A DNA stretch of 54,995 nt, from NCBI GenBank assembly GCA_031553705.1, contig JAVBLD010000009.1:1-54995 (forward strand), given 5' to 3'. A model generated the notes under the pieces. That model did not search any database. It was not told where the DNA came from and saw only the letters and a program-made list of their open reading frames with translations. The translations under genes and the position numbers were made by a program. Origin of the DNA: JAVBLD01 sp031553705. GTDB lineage: Bacteria > Bacteroidota > Bacteroidia > Bacteroidales > Marinifilaceae. Below, piece by piece: positions 1 to 8,588 of the stretch (positions are counted from its first letter, which is position 1; every line of letters starts with the position of its first letter).

Positions 1-52
1 TTGCTCAGCTTTCCTCCCTCATGAATCAACCGAATCGCTGGCTAAGCGGGTG

Positions 53-60
53 CAAAGATA
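53..60 (-). promoter_or_regulatory. Minus-strand -7 box pointing off the left edge
   Basis: Read on the minus strand this is TATCTTTG followed by C, a match to the Bacteroidetes -7 element TAnnTTTG. Transcription would start near 46 and leave the window on the left, so the gene it serves cannot be seen. The roughly 110 bases between this box and the YitT stop codon are AT-rich and hold no gene I can support. Confidence 0.5.
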
Positions 61-172
61 AAACAAACTAAAAATCTTTTCCAAATTTTTTATGGGGTTT
101 TTTGAAACTTTTTTATAATACGCTGAATACCACCAATAAAATTTTCTATAAATTCGGTAATATGATGATTTG

Positions 173-1120
173 TTACTCGCCCTTAACCCCCTTAACCTCT
201 TCAAATCCTTTACCAAAAACCCCCATCACCGTATTCATTGTCATAAATACATTCGGGTCGACCTGTTTGGCTATCCGCAAAACCTCTGTTGCCTCGTTTT
301 TACGTACTACGATAACCAGCATTTTTTTAGCCTGGCCGGTATACCAGCCGTGACAATCGACGATCGTTACCCCCCGGTGTACCTCCTGTGTAATTCTTCG
401 GGCCACCTCGTCGTATTTCTCTGTAAAAATGAACAGCTGGGCCGACTGTTTCTTACCCGTAAGGACAAAATCCACTGTGAAGGAGACAACTCCCATCATC
501 ACATACCCATACATCAGGCCCTCAATATTAAAATTAATCAACAACGTAGTGGCTATTACAAAAAAGTCACTATACATCAACACCTTACCCGGGCTTATAT
601 TTTTAAAATTAGTAACAAGCAATGCCACAATATCGGTTCCCCCGGTGCTTCCTCCATTGGATATGGCTATCCCAATACCGACCCCGGTAATCATACCGGC
701 AATCACCGTACTCATAAATTTATCGCTCACCAATGCTTCAGGAAACAGAGGCTGTAAAACGCTCAACATCACACTACCGATACAGATTGCGTAGATGGTC
801 TTAATCCCGAATTTCGGGCCGAGTACCTTCATCGCGATCAACACCAATATCACATTTATCACAAAGAAACCGATACCCACAGGCACCCGTTCTCCGGAAA
901 GATAATAAATTACCGTACTCAAACCCGTAGCGCCACCGCCCACAATTTTATGCGGGACCAAAAAGCCGGTCGCCGCAAAGGAGTATAAAAACATCCCGAA
1001 AGCGATCATCAGATACGGCTTAACTACATCTACTATTCTTTTATCCATCATTGCATTAAAATTCGTCAATCCATTAAAAAAACCGACACCTCGTTGTTTT
1101 GAGGTTACTTTATTTTTCAT
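173..1120 (-). CDS. YitT-family integral membrane protein (DUF161/DUF2179)
   Basis: This 315-residue protein has a hydrophobic N-terminal two thirds with about five or six membrane segments and a soluble C-terminal third of about 80 residues. That is the usual arrangement of the YitT family (DUF161 membrane part plus DUF2179). Glycine-rich stretches such as VGGGATGLST and ISNGGSTGGTDI are typical of the membrane part. The molecular function of the family is not established, and transport of a small solute is only a guess. The start overlaps the end of glnS by 11 bases, which suggests translational coupling. A later start at 1048 (MDKRIVDV) would still give a complete membrane domain and remove the overlap. 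Confidence 0.9.
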   Translation of the reverse strand: MKNKVTSKQRGVGFFNGLTNFNAMMDKRIVDVVKPYLMIAFGMFLYSFAATGFLVPHKIVGGGATGLSTVIYYLSGERVPVGIGFFVINVILVLIAMKVLGPKFGIKTIYAICIGSVMLSVLQPLFPEALVSDKFMSTVIAGMITGVGIGIAISNGGSTGGTDIVALLVTNFKNISPGKVLMYSDFFVIATTLLINFNIEGLMYGYVMMGVVSFTVDFVLTGKKQSAQLFIFTEKYDEVARRITQEVHRGVTIVDCHGWYTGQAKKMLVIVVRKNEATEVLRIAKQVDPNVFMTMNTVMGVFGKGFEEVKGVKGE

Positions 1121-2822
1121 TTTGCATTTTAGCCCAAGTGTCTTTCAATGCCACCGTCCGGTTGAAAACAAGATTCCCCTCCGTTGAGTCCTTGTCCACG
1201 CAAAAATATCCCAACCGTTGAAACTGGAAACGATCTCCCGGTTTCGCCGTTTTCAATCCCGATTCAAGCTTACATCCCTTTATCGTCTTCAAAGAATCTT
1301 CATTAATAAACTCCTTGAAATCGGCATCTTTATGCCCGTCCGGATCCTCGTCCTTAAACAAACGGTCGTATATCCTCACTTCGGCATCGATGGTATCCGA
1401 CGCCGACACCCAATGCAGCGTCCCTTTCACTTTCCGGTTACTGGCCTCATGGCCGCTTCCGCTCTTAGAATCAGGATCGTATGTACAATAAATCGTTTGT
1501 ATACTCCCAGCCCGATCCTTTTCTACTCCGGTACACTTTATAATGTAAGCCCCTTTCAGGCGGACTTCCCCTCCGGGAGTCAGCCGGAAAAATTTCTTCG
1601 GGGCATCTTCCATAAAGTCCTCCCGCTCGATATACAGCTCCCCTGAAAAAGCCACATTTCTCATACCGGCATCCGGATCTTCGGGATTATTCTCAATCTG
1701 GACAAACTCGGTTTGCCCTTTCGGATAGTTGCTGATAACCACCTTCACCGGATCAAGCACTGCCATTACCCGCTGTGCCGTCAGGTTCAGATGCTCCCGT
1801 ATACAATGTTCCAATAATGCAATATCCACAACAATCTCCCGCCTGGCAACCCCTACCTTCTCGGCAAACATCCGGATAGATTCCGGAGTATATCCCCTCC
1901 GCCTTAACCCTGAGATTGTCGGCATCCGCGGATCATCCCATCCGGACACATATTTTTTCTGCACCAGTTCCAACAGTTTCCGTTTGCTCATTACCGTATG
2001 GCTCACATTCCGGCGGGCAAACTCAATTTGGCGCGGACGGTACTCCGTATCGATAAGTTGATCCAGAAACCAGTTATATAACGGCCGGTGCACTTCAAAC
2101 TCCATTGTACATACCGAATGCGTGATACCCTCCAGATAGTCGGACTGGCCATGGGTAAAATCGTACATCGGATAGATACACCACTGGTTGCCGGTACGAT
2201 GATGGGGAGTGTACATAATTCGATACATGATGGCGTCCCTCATCAACATATTCGGGGAAGCCATATCGATCTTGGCACGCAGAACCCTCGACCCCTCCTT
2301 GAATTCGCCGTTTCTCATCCGGCGGAACAGATCCAGATTTTCCTCTGCACTACGGCTTCTGAACGGACTCTCTACGCCGGGCTCAGTAGGGCTCATCCGC
2401 TGAGCACTGATTACTTCAGCTGGTTGATCATCGACATAAGCCTTTCCTTCAATAATCATCTTTTCGGCCCAATCATACAGCTGTCGGAAATAATCGGAGG
2501 CATACAGCGCTTTTCCTTCCCACTGGAATCCGAGCCATTGGATATCAGCCTGAATAGCATCTATATACTCTACATCCTCTTTCGAAGGATTGGTATCATC
2601 AAAACGCAGATTGCATTTACCGTTATATTTGGCAGCCAATCCGAAATTCAAACAGATCGACGTAGCATGTCCGATATGTAAATAACCGTTAGGTTCCGGC
2701 GGGAATCGGGTGTACACTCTCCCTCCGTTCTTACCCGCTGCAATCTCTTCTTCAATAATCTGTTCGATAAAATTCAATGTTTTTTCTTCTGCTTCCGCAT
2801 TCTGATGCCGGCTATTATCCAT
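1110..2822 (-). CDS. glnS: Glutaminyl-tRNA synthetase
   Basis: This 570-residue class I aminoacyl-tRNA synthetase charges tRNA-Gln with glutamine in the cytoplasm. The HIGH signature is at residues 49-52 within PPEPNGYLHIGHA, and the second signature is VMSKR at 277-281. Features such as FDDTNPSKED and the C-terminal beta-barrel anticodon-binding domain (residues after about 340) fit GlnRS rather than GluRS. Having GlnRS implies direct charging rather than only the GatCAB route. I chose the ATG at 2822. An in-frame TTG at 2882 would add 20 residues without family similarity. YitT follows with an 11-base overlap. Boxes of the form TACTTTTG and TACTTTGA on the minus strand around 2915-2935 are candidate promoters. 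Confidence 0.97.
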   Translation of the reverse strand: MDNSRHQNAEAEEKTLNFIEQIIEEEIAAGKNGGRVYTRFPPEPNGYLHIGHATSICLNFGLAAKYNGKCNLRFDDTNPSKEDVEYIDAIQADIQWLGFQWEGKALYASDYFRQLYDWAEKMIIEGKAYVDDQPAEVISAQRMSPTEPGVESPFRSRSAEENLDLFRRMRNGEFKEGSRVLRAKIDMASPNMLMRDAIMYRIMYTPHHRTGNQWCIYPMYDFTHGQSDYLEGITHSVCTMEFEVHRPLYNWFLDQLIDTEYRPRQIEFARRNVSHTVMSKRKLLELVQKKYVSGWDDPRMPTISGLRRRGYTPESIRMFAEKVGVARREIVVDIALLEHCIREHLNLTAQRVMAVLDPVKVVISNYPKGQTEFVQIENNPEDPDAGMRNVAFSGELYIEREDFMEDAPKKFFRLTPGGEVRLKGAYIIKCTGVEKDRAGSIQTIYCTYDPDSKSGSGHEASNRKVKGTLHWVSASDTIDAEVRIYDRLFKDEDPDGHKDADFKEFINEDSLKTIKGCKLESGLKTAKPGDRFQFQRLGYFCVDKDSTEGNLVFNRTVALKDTWAKMQNEK

Positions 2823-2961
2823 ATTTATATTATTAAAGTCGTTAAAATATTTACTACCTGATTCTAACTTACAGATAAACAATGATTATCCGTTAAGATA
2901 AAATTTCTAATTTATTCAAAGTACAAAAGTAACTAATTTATGAGAGTTTTAAAAGTTTACG

Positions 2962-2969
2962 TATATTTG
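2962..2969 (+). promoter_or_regulatory. -7 box of the porin gene, immediately before the start codon
   Basis: TATATTTG followed by C matches the Bacteroidetes -7 consensus. A weak -33 match (TTTA) lies 21 bases upstream. The ATG of the porin gene begins only five bases after the box, so the transcript may have little or no 5' leader. Confidence 0.55.
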
Positions 2970-2974
2970 CAGCA

Positions 2975-4933
2975 ATGAAAAAATTAGTCTACATATTAGC
3001 ACTTTGCTTTATATCCCATATCGGCCTGTGTCAGAATGAATATGACCATGATCCTTCTATGGAGGGACAAGACCATTCTCACCAACAGGACTCCGTTGAA
3101 AAATCCAATGTAAAACACTTCAGAAAATCATGGAAATGGGAGCACGAAGGGGTCTATAAAAAAGAGGTCGCCCTTGATACACTAATGGATGGCATCCAGA
3201 ATTACAATTATATTTTTAAGAAAAGCATAGCAAACACTTACCTGGGAGGTTTTCCTTCTCCATATGTATCGGATATTTTCATCCGAAGGGATGCGGTGGA
3301 AGATTTTTATCCGTTGACAGATATCAGGGCCTACCTGTTTAAACCGACAGACGCCCTAAATTATAATAATACCACTCCCTTCACCCAGTTAATCTATTTC
3401 AACGGCGGAAGCCGCGGCAAAGCCGAAACACTGCTCGATGTCCTGCACATGCAAAACATACGTCCCTTTTGGAATGCCGGTTTTCGTTACAATTTGATGT
3501 CGAACGACGGACGTTATATGAATCAAAAATCCAAAGCATACAATTTCTCCTTTTTCTCAACATATGAAAGAAACCGGCTGGCTATCTCATTGTTTGTCAA
3601 TCAAAATAACGGTTTCTTCACCGAAAACGGAGGGGTTACCGACCGTAGCTACGTCCGCGACTCCTCGGAAAAAGCGGAAAATATCAGGGTAAACCTTAGT
3701 CCGGGTACCACCAACAACTATCGCAATTTCAATTTTTACACCCACATACAATATAATATAGGTAAAAAGAAAGAGACCGTTCATGCAACGGATACCTCCT
3801 ATACCTATCCTGCAAAAGCGATCGTAGCATTTACAGCGGAAGACAATGAGCACCAGTTTAAGGAACAAACCGCTAATATTCTTTTTTTCCCGAACACTTA
3901 CATCGACAGTACCCAAAGTTACGATCCGACTACCAACCATGTATACCGCATTTCGACAAAACTGGTCGTTAACGAACATCCGAAATACAAATATCTTCCG
4001 GGTATTTATGCCGGGCTCGATTTCAAATATCTCGATTACAGACAACGGGTTACATATGATACGGCATCGAATATACAGACATTCGGCACTGATAAATTCA
4101 CAGGCACCTACCTTACGGCAGGTATTTTTAATGTAGACACCAGCGCTCTATTGAATTTCGATGTCCATGGCAGCCTCTGTATCGTCGGGGACTATATCGG
4201 GAATTTCCTGCTGAAAGGATTTATCCAGCAAGCTTTCAATAAGGCAAAAAGCAGGTATATCCAGGCAGATGCCAAGATTGAACTAAAAGAGGTCAACCCG
4301 TTCTTAAATTTCTATTTCGGAAATCATGACAGATGGGATAACAATTTCAATGCTATCAAGACCTTAAATATCGAAGGTAAATATGTAGATATGAAAACGC
4401 GCTCCGAAATCGGAGTTGCAATCTCCAACACATTCAGTTATATCTATTTCGATACGACAAGTATGCCGGTTCAGACCAGCAAACCGCTTATGGTATTTAC
4501 GATCTGGGGAAGGCAAATCTTTAAGGCCGGACATTTCTATTTCGACCAAACCATCTACTGCCAGCAAAGCAATCATGACAACATTCTTGCCCTGCCGCTC
4601 ATTTCACTCTACTCCCATAACTATTACCAGAATATGCTTTTCAAGAATGCTCTGGGGTTCCAGGCCGGTTTTGATATCTTTTATAACACAAGCTTCTTTG
4701 CTAACAACTATATGCCGTCTATCCAGCAGTTCTATAATCAGAAGGAAGGAAAAACAGGCAACTACCCGAAACTGGATGTATTTATAAACCTTCATATCAA
4801 ACGGGCCGATATCTTTGTAAAATACGAACACCTCAATTACTACTTCTCTGATGGCAACTATTTCAGCGCGTACGACTACCCTATCAATCCGGCGATGCTC
4901 AAATTCGGCGTAAGATGGAATTTCCTTGACTAA
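2975..4933 (+). CDS. Putative outer-membrane porin of the Bacteroidetes type
   Basis: This 652-residue protein starts with a clear signal peptide (MKKLVYILALCFISHIGLC, then Q). It continues with alternating, aromatic-rich beta strands to the C-terminus, which ends in the strand-like LKFGVRWNFLD. This fits a large Bacteroidetes family annotated as putative porin. A histidine/aspartate-rich segment just after the signal peptide (residues about 23-40, with DHDPSMEGQDHSHQQ) could bind metal, but this is inference. The start is fixed by the signal peptide. A lytic transglycosylase gene follows after 71 bases on the same strand. The substrate is unknown. Confidence 0.8.
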   Translation: MKKLVYILALCFISHIGLCQNEYDHDPSMEGQDHSHQQDSVEKSNVKHFRKSWKWEHEGVYKKEVALDTLMDGIQNYNYIFKKSIANTYLGGFPSPYVSDIFIRRDAVEDFYPLTDIRAYLFKPTDALNYNNTTPFTQLIYFNGGSRGKAETLLDVLHMQNIRPFWNAGFRYNLMSNDGRYMNQKSKAYNFSFFSTYERNRLAISLFVNQNNGFFTENGGVTDRSYVRDSSEKAENIRVNLSPGTTNNYRNFNFYTHIQYNIGKKKETVHATDTSYTYPAKAIVAFTAEDNEHQFKEQTANILFFPNTYIDSTQSYDPTTNHVYRISTKLVVNEHPKYKYLPGIYAGLDFKYLDYRQRVTYDTASNIQTFGTDKFTGTYLTAGIFNVDTSALLNFDVHGSLCIVGDYIGNFLLKGFIQQAFNKAKSRYIQADAKIELKEVNPFLNFYFGNHDRWDNNFNAIKTLNIEGKYVDMKTRSEIGVAISNTFSYIYFDTTSMPVQTSKPLMVFTIWGRQIFKAGHFYFDQTIYCQQSNHDNILALPLISLYSHNYYQNMLFKNALGFQAGFDIFYNTSFFANNYMPSIQQFYNQKEGKTGNYPKLDVFINLHIKRADIFVKYEHLNYYFSDGNYFSAYDYPINPAMLKFGVRWNFLD

Positions 4934-5004
4934 CCGTCTGCTTATTCCTTGTCCCTTATCAGCACCCATTTTGCTATGTCAACACTTTTTCCTACTTTTA
5001 CGCA

Positions 5005-6399
5005 ATGTTGTATCGAAGAGTAATACTATATATTACTATTCTTCTCAGCTGCTGGACATGTAAGCACTCAGAGAAAAAGCCGGAATATATCATTCCGGAA
5101 CCATCTGTCATAGAAAAGATCCTGGATAAGGGCACCCTTGACATCTGTACTTTCTATAATACAACCGACTATTACGTATACCGGGGCATCACCCGGGGAT
5201 TTCACTACGATCTTGCCAAATCTTTTGCCGCATACCTGGGAGTTTCGCTAAGGATCGTCAAAGTAAATAACGACATCGACGATGCTATCGCTAAGCTGCA
5301 ACAAGGCGCCTACGACCTGATTGCCGTAAGCCTGGCAGAGACGCCTGAAAGAAAAGGGAAAGTCAGTTTCACCCAGCCACTGTTTGAAACGGAAGCCGTA
5401 TTGGTACAAAACAACAGAAATAACCCGATAAAGGATCTCTCGGAACTGGAAGGGAAAGAAGTTTTCATCCAGAGAAACGCTTCCTACAAAAAAGTATTGC
5501 AGCAGATCCAGGATTCGTTGAATATCCGGATCTATGTGACGGAAGTCGACCGCTATTCTTACGAGGACATTCTGCATCTGGTCGAAACCGGAGAGATCAA
5601 TTACACCATTATTGATGAGAATATTGCCCAGGCTGTAGGCTTTTCGATGGAACACCTCGACTACTCGGTCAAGTTAAGAAACAATATATCCGTTTCCTGG
5701 GCAACCGCTCCCCAGACGCCACTATTGACACATGAAATCAACGAATGGCTGAAAATCGTCCACAAAAATGGGACGTTGAATACTTTATACAACCGCTATT
5801 TCAACAATCACCAATCGACTGTACTGTACAAGTCGAAATACAAGCAACTAAAAAAAGGAGAGATCTCCATTTTCGACCATTTACTGAAAAAGGAGAGTAA
5901 ACAATTAGGATGGGATTGGCGCCTGTTAGCCGCCATCGTATATACCGAATCGCAATTTCATCCCGAAATAGAATCGGAAATCGGCGCTTACGGACTAATG
6001 CAGATCATCCCGGAAACAGCCAATAACTTCAATGTAATCAACTACTTTATACCCGACAGTAATATATATGTCGGAGTAAAACTATTAAAATACCTCGATA
6101 ACTTTTTTACAGAACATGTGGCCGATTCTGCCGACAGGGTCAAATTCGTCCTGGCCGCTTATAATGCCGGAGCAGGCCATGTTCTGGATGCGATGCGTCT
6201 GGCAGAAAAACACGAAAAAGAGGCATGTAAATGGAATAACCATGTCGATTTCTATATGTTCAATAAATCCAAACCGGAATACTACAAAGACCCTCTCTCA
6301 AGAAACGGTTATTGCGACGGCAAACAAGTCTGCCAGTTTGTCGAAAAAGTATTGGAAACATACAGCCACTACAAAAACATGATCTCTTCGAATCAATAG
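5005..6399 (+). CDS. MltF-like membrane-bound lytic transglycosylase
   Basis: This 464-residue lipoprotein has its lipid-attachment Cys at residue 19 (LLSCWTC). Residues about 40-270 form a periplasmic solute-binding domain of the SBP_bac_3 type. Residues about 290-460 form an SLT transglycosylase domain. The catalytic glutamate is E315 in YTESQFHP, followed by the typical GLMQIIPETA and AAYNAGAGHV motifs. The architecture matches MltF, which cleaves peptidoglycan glycan strands to give 1,6-anhydromuramoyl ends. The protein probably sits on the periplasmic side of the outer membrane. The gene lies 71 bases after the porin gene. A possible separate -7 box (TACTTTTA) sits just before its ATG. 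Confidence 0.9.
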   Translation: MLYRRVILYITILLSCWTCKHSEKKPEYIIPEPSVIEKILDKGTLDICTFYNTTDYYVYRGITRGFHYDLAKSFAAYLGVSLRIVKVNNDIDDAIAKLQQGAYDLIAVSLAETPERKGKVSFTQPLFETEAVLVQNNRNNPIKDLSELEGKEVFIQRNASYKKVLQQIQDSLNIRIYVTEVDRYSYEDILHLVETGEINYTIIDENIAQAVGFSMEHLDYSVKLRNNISVSWATAPQTPLLTHEINEWLKIVHKNGTLNTLYNRYFNNHQSTVLYKSKYKQLKKGEISIFDHLLKKESKQLGWDWRLLAAIVYTESQFHPEIESEIGAYGLMQIIPETANNFNVINYFIPDSNIYVGVKLLKYLDNFFTEHVADSADRVKFVLAAYNAGAGHVLDAMRLAEKHEKEACKWNNHVDFYMFNKSKPEYYKDPLSRNGYCDGKQVCQFVEKVLETYSHYKNMISSNQ

Positions 6400-6608
6400 C
6401 CAGGATTCTCTCGATTTCGCCTAAAACTTGACCAGATAACCGCCGGAGTGGCAAAATCGGCCTGATTTTTCGACTCTCAACCGTTAACTCTTTATGTATA
6501 AGAGAGTGATCGACTTTTTCTGACAACCGTTTCACGTAAATGTAATAAATTACCTTCACAAAAAAAATAAATGAATTTTTAAAATAAATAAAAAACGTCA
6601 GTACGAAT

Positions 6609-6639
6609 ATTGATTTATTGTTTTTTTTTACATATCTTC
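6609..6639 (+). promoter_or_regulatory. Promoter of the 6679 gene
   Basis: An ATTG -33-like element at 6609-6612, a 19-base spacer and TATCTTCG at 6632-6639 fit the Bacteroidetes pattern. Transcription would start about 35 bases before the ATG at 6679. The upstream stretch 6400-6608 is AT-rich and holds no gene I can support. Confidence 0.55.
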
Positions 6640-6678
6640 GCAGTGTTATTCGATACATTGCTTTTAAAGTATAAATAT

Positions 6679-7416
6679 ATGCCTTACAGAAGATTACCCA
6701 ATACAGACGCTGCAAGAATCAGGGCATTAAAAACAGCCTTAAAAAAAGGTCAGAGCGATAATATTGCATTTTCTTTTGCTTTAAAGCAAAAAATAGATAT
6801 GTTTTTACCGAAGTTTGAAGTTGCAATTGTCGCATCCCAGAATGCGCGGGAAAGGCAGAGCGAAAACAGTCAGAAATTCTCCGAACATACCAAAAAGGCG
6901 CGGCTTTACATATCTCATTTTATTCAAGTACTAAACTTCTGCATCGCCCGGGGCGAACTAAAACCGGCAGCGAGAACATTTTACGGATTGGATGAAAACG
7001 ATTCGAAGGTTCCCTCATTGCTCACGGAACAAGAGTTGATGAAATGGGGGGAAAATGTACTCAAAGGAGAGCAGGAGAGAGTAAAAAACGGAGGAGGCAA
7101 TCCGATTTACTCTCCGTCTATCGCTTTGGTAAAAGTAAATTTTGAACATTTCAGAGAAAACTATATCAGCCAGAAGCAGTTCCAAACGATATCCTCGAGA
7201 CGGAGCAGCGAAGTGGCTCAGTACCGCGATCAGGCCGATGCGCTGATTTTGGATCTATGGAACGAAATAGAGCATCATTTTGAAAGTATTCCGGACGAGG
7301 ACGAAAGAAGGGTACGGTGTGAAGAGTACGGACTAGTCTATATTTTCCGCCAGGGCGAAAGAGAGCGTATTAAACGAAAAAAAGAGGTCGAAAGCATCAC
7401 GCTCAGATTGTTCTGA
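6679..7416 (+). CDS. Conserved-looking helical protein of unknown function
   Basis: I do not recognise this 245-residue protein. It has no signal peptide or membrane segment, is rich in charged residues and is probably all-helical (for example residues about 50-100 and 175-245). The ATG at 6679 (MPYRRLPNTDAARIRAL) is preferred because the promoter box ends at 6639, and the in-frame ATG at 6610 would lie upstream of the transcription start. The gene has its own promoter and a strong hairpin after it, so it is probably monocistronic. Composition resembles its neighbours, so I see no sign of recent transfer. Confidence 0.75.
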   Translation: MPYRRLPNTDAARIRALKTALKKGQSDNIAFSFALKQKIDMFLPKFEVAIVASQNARERQSENSQKFSEHTKKARLYISHFIQVLNFCIARGELKPAARTFYGLDENDSKVPSLLTEQELMKWGENVLKGEQERVKNGGGNPIYSPSIALVKVNFEHFRENYISQKQFQTISSRRSSEVAQYRDQADALILDLWNEIEHHFESIPDEDERRVRCEEYGLVYIFRQGERERIKRKKEVESITLRLF

Positions 7417-7448
7417 TCTTGCTTTTAGTTGTTAGGTTATATAAATGG

Positions 7449-7484
7449 AAGCTGCCATCGTAATTTACAGACGGCAGCTTTTTT
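7449..7484 (+). terminator. Rho-independent terminator
   Basis: An 8-bp stem AAGCTGCC/GGCAGCTT (7449-7456 with 7473-7480) is followed by a run of T to 7484. It ends the plus-strand transcript of the 6679 gene, close to the 3' end of the convergent CDF gene. Confidence 0.8.
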
Positions 7485-7502
7485 ATCCAGACACTACCGG
7501 AA

Positions 7503-8390
7503 TCAATGGTGTTCCAATTCGCACTGCTCGTTTTCTTCTTCCAGCTCGATGGTTGCATGGGCGACGCCATATCGTGCACAAATTTCCCTTACCTTACATT
7601 TAATAAGCCGCACCTGTTGCAATGTCTCCCTACCCGAGACCGCAACATGCAACGTAATGACATGGTGTTCGCCGTCAAGCGTCCAAAGATGCATGTCATG
7701 TAAAGATATGACCCCCTCCAGCCCTAATACGTCTGCTGTTAAGGCTTGCAGGTCGATATCCTGCGGCACCTCCTGCATCAGAATTTTAAGGGTGGCTTTC
7801 AGATTCCGGTATACGTTAAACAGCACCCAACAACTGATCCCGATAGATAAAAGCGGATCGAGTACCGGCCAATCCACAAATAGCATTACGACACTCACAA
7901 TCAGTACAGCAATCCATCCCAGCACATCTTCAAGCATGTGCAACATCACAGCACGTTCACTCAGCGAATGTCCTTTCTTTAAGCGTATGATAGCTAAACC
8001 GTTTACTATAACTCCCAATACAGCCAACCAAAGCATACCTTCGGCATTGGGCTGCTGCGGGGAAGCTATTCTCCCGATACTCTCCCAGATAATAATACCG
8101 GACCCGATCAGCAGTACCAACGAAATAAAAACGGCCCCAAGCAAAGAGAAACGTTTGTATCCGTAAGAATAATACTTATCCCTTCCACGGCCGGCAATCC
8201 GCTGTAAATACCAGGCAACTCCGAGCGAAACACTATCCCCGAAATCGTGTAAGGCATCCGATAAAATGGCAATACTATTGGTAAGAAATCCCCCTATAAG
8301 CTCGATCACTGCAAACGCAAGATTCAAAAAGAATACCAGTGTAATATTCTTTATCGCGGAATGATTATGTCCGTCTTGATGGTGATTCAT
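7503..8390 (-). CDS. Cation diffusion facilitator (zinc-type CDF exporter)
   Basis: This 295-residue CDF protein has six membrane segments and a C-terminal cytoplasmic metal-binding domain. Both transport-site motifs are HxxxD: H48 and D52 in LHDFGD (TM2), and H151 and D155 in HMLED (TM5). In characterised CDF families this pattern goes with Zn/Cd/Co export by proton antiport. N-terminal histidines (MNHHQDGHNH) and the terminal ELEHH may also bind metal. I chose the ATG at 8390 because it forms an ATGA overlap with the stop of the upstream Cys-rich gene. An ATG at 8402 would add four residues. This is the last gene of the feo operon, so it may export metals taken up with iron. Confidence 0.93.
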   Translation of the reverse strand: MNHHQDGHNHSAIKNITLVFFLNLAFAVIELIGGFLTNSIAILSDALHDFGDSVSLGVAWYLQRIAGRGRDKYYSYGYKRFSLLGAVFISLVLLIGSGIIIWESIGRIASPQQPNAEGMLWLAVLGVIVNGLAIIRLKKGHSLSERAVMLHMLEDVLGWIAVLIVSVVMLFVDWPVLDPLLSIGISCWVLFNVYRNLKATLKILMQEVPQDIDLQALTADVLGLEGVISLHDMHLWTLDGEHHVITLHVAVSGRETLQQVRLIKCKVREICARYGVAHATIELEEENEQCELEHH

Positions 8391-8542
8391 AATCCGGAAC
8401 ATTTATCTTTTAAGGCACAATCGGAACAGGTATCGCATGAGTGCTTCCTTTTTTTCCCGTTTCGTTTTTTCACTATCAGGCCATAAACAACTGCGGCGAC
8501 GGCCAATAAAATAATAATATAAACTATAATCTCCTGCACCAT
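8387..8542 (-). CDS. FeoB-associated Cys-rich membrane protein
   Basis: This 51-residue gene is easy to miss because of its length. The product begins MVQEIIVYIIILLAVAAVVY, one membrane helix. A basic stretch follows (KKRNGKKRKHS), then a cysteine cluster CDTCSDCALKDKC with Cys36, Cys39, Cys42 and Cys48. That layout matches the small FeoB-associated Cys-rich membrane protein family found after feoB in Bacteroidetes and Firmicutes. Its role is unproven, and a metal-handling partner of FeoB is the usual proposal. It lies 46 bases after feoAB, and its stop codon overlaps the CDF start (ATGA). Confidence 0.9.
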   Translation of the reverse strand: MVQEIIVYIIILLAVAAVVYGLIVKKRNGKKRKHSCDTCSDCALKDKCSGL

Positions 8543-8588
8543 AATTTCATATTCTGAATTACTCCTTTCCGACTCTGCATTTTCCGAT

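Noticed and set aside
1..60. Possible structured RNA (GGAGGAAAG-like sequence on the minus strand)
   Set aside because: It resembles part of RNase P RNA, but the next bases break the conserved GGAAAGUC and only 50 bases are visible.
170..757. Long plus-strand frame antisense to YitT
   Set aside because: It has no family resemblance and lies wholly under a clear minus-strand gene.
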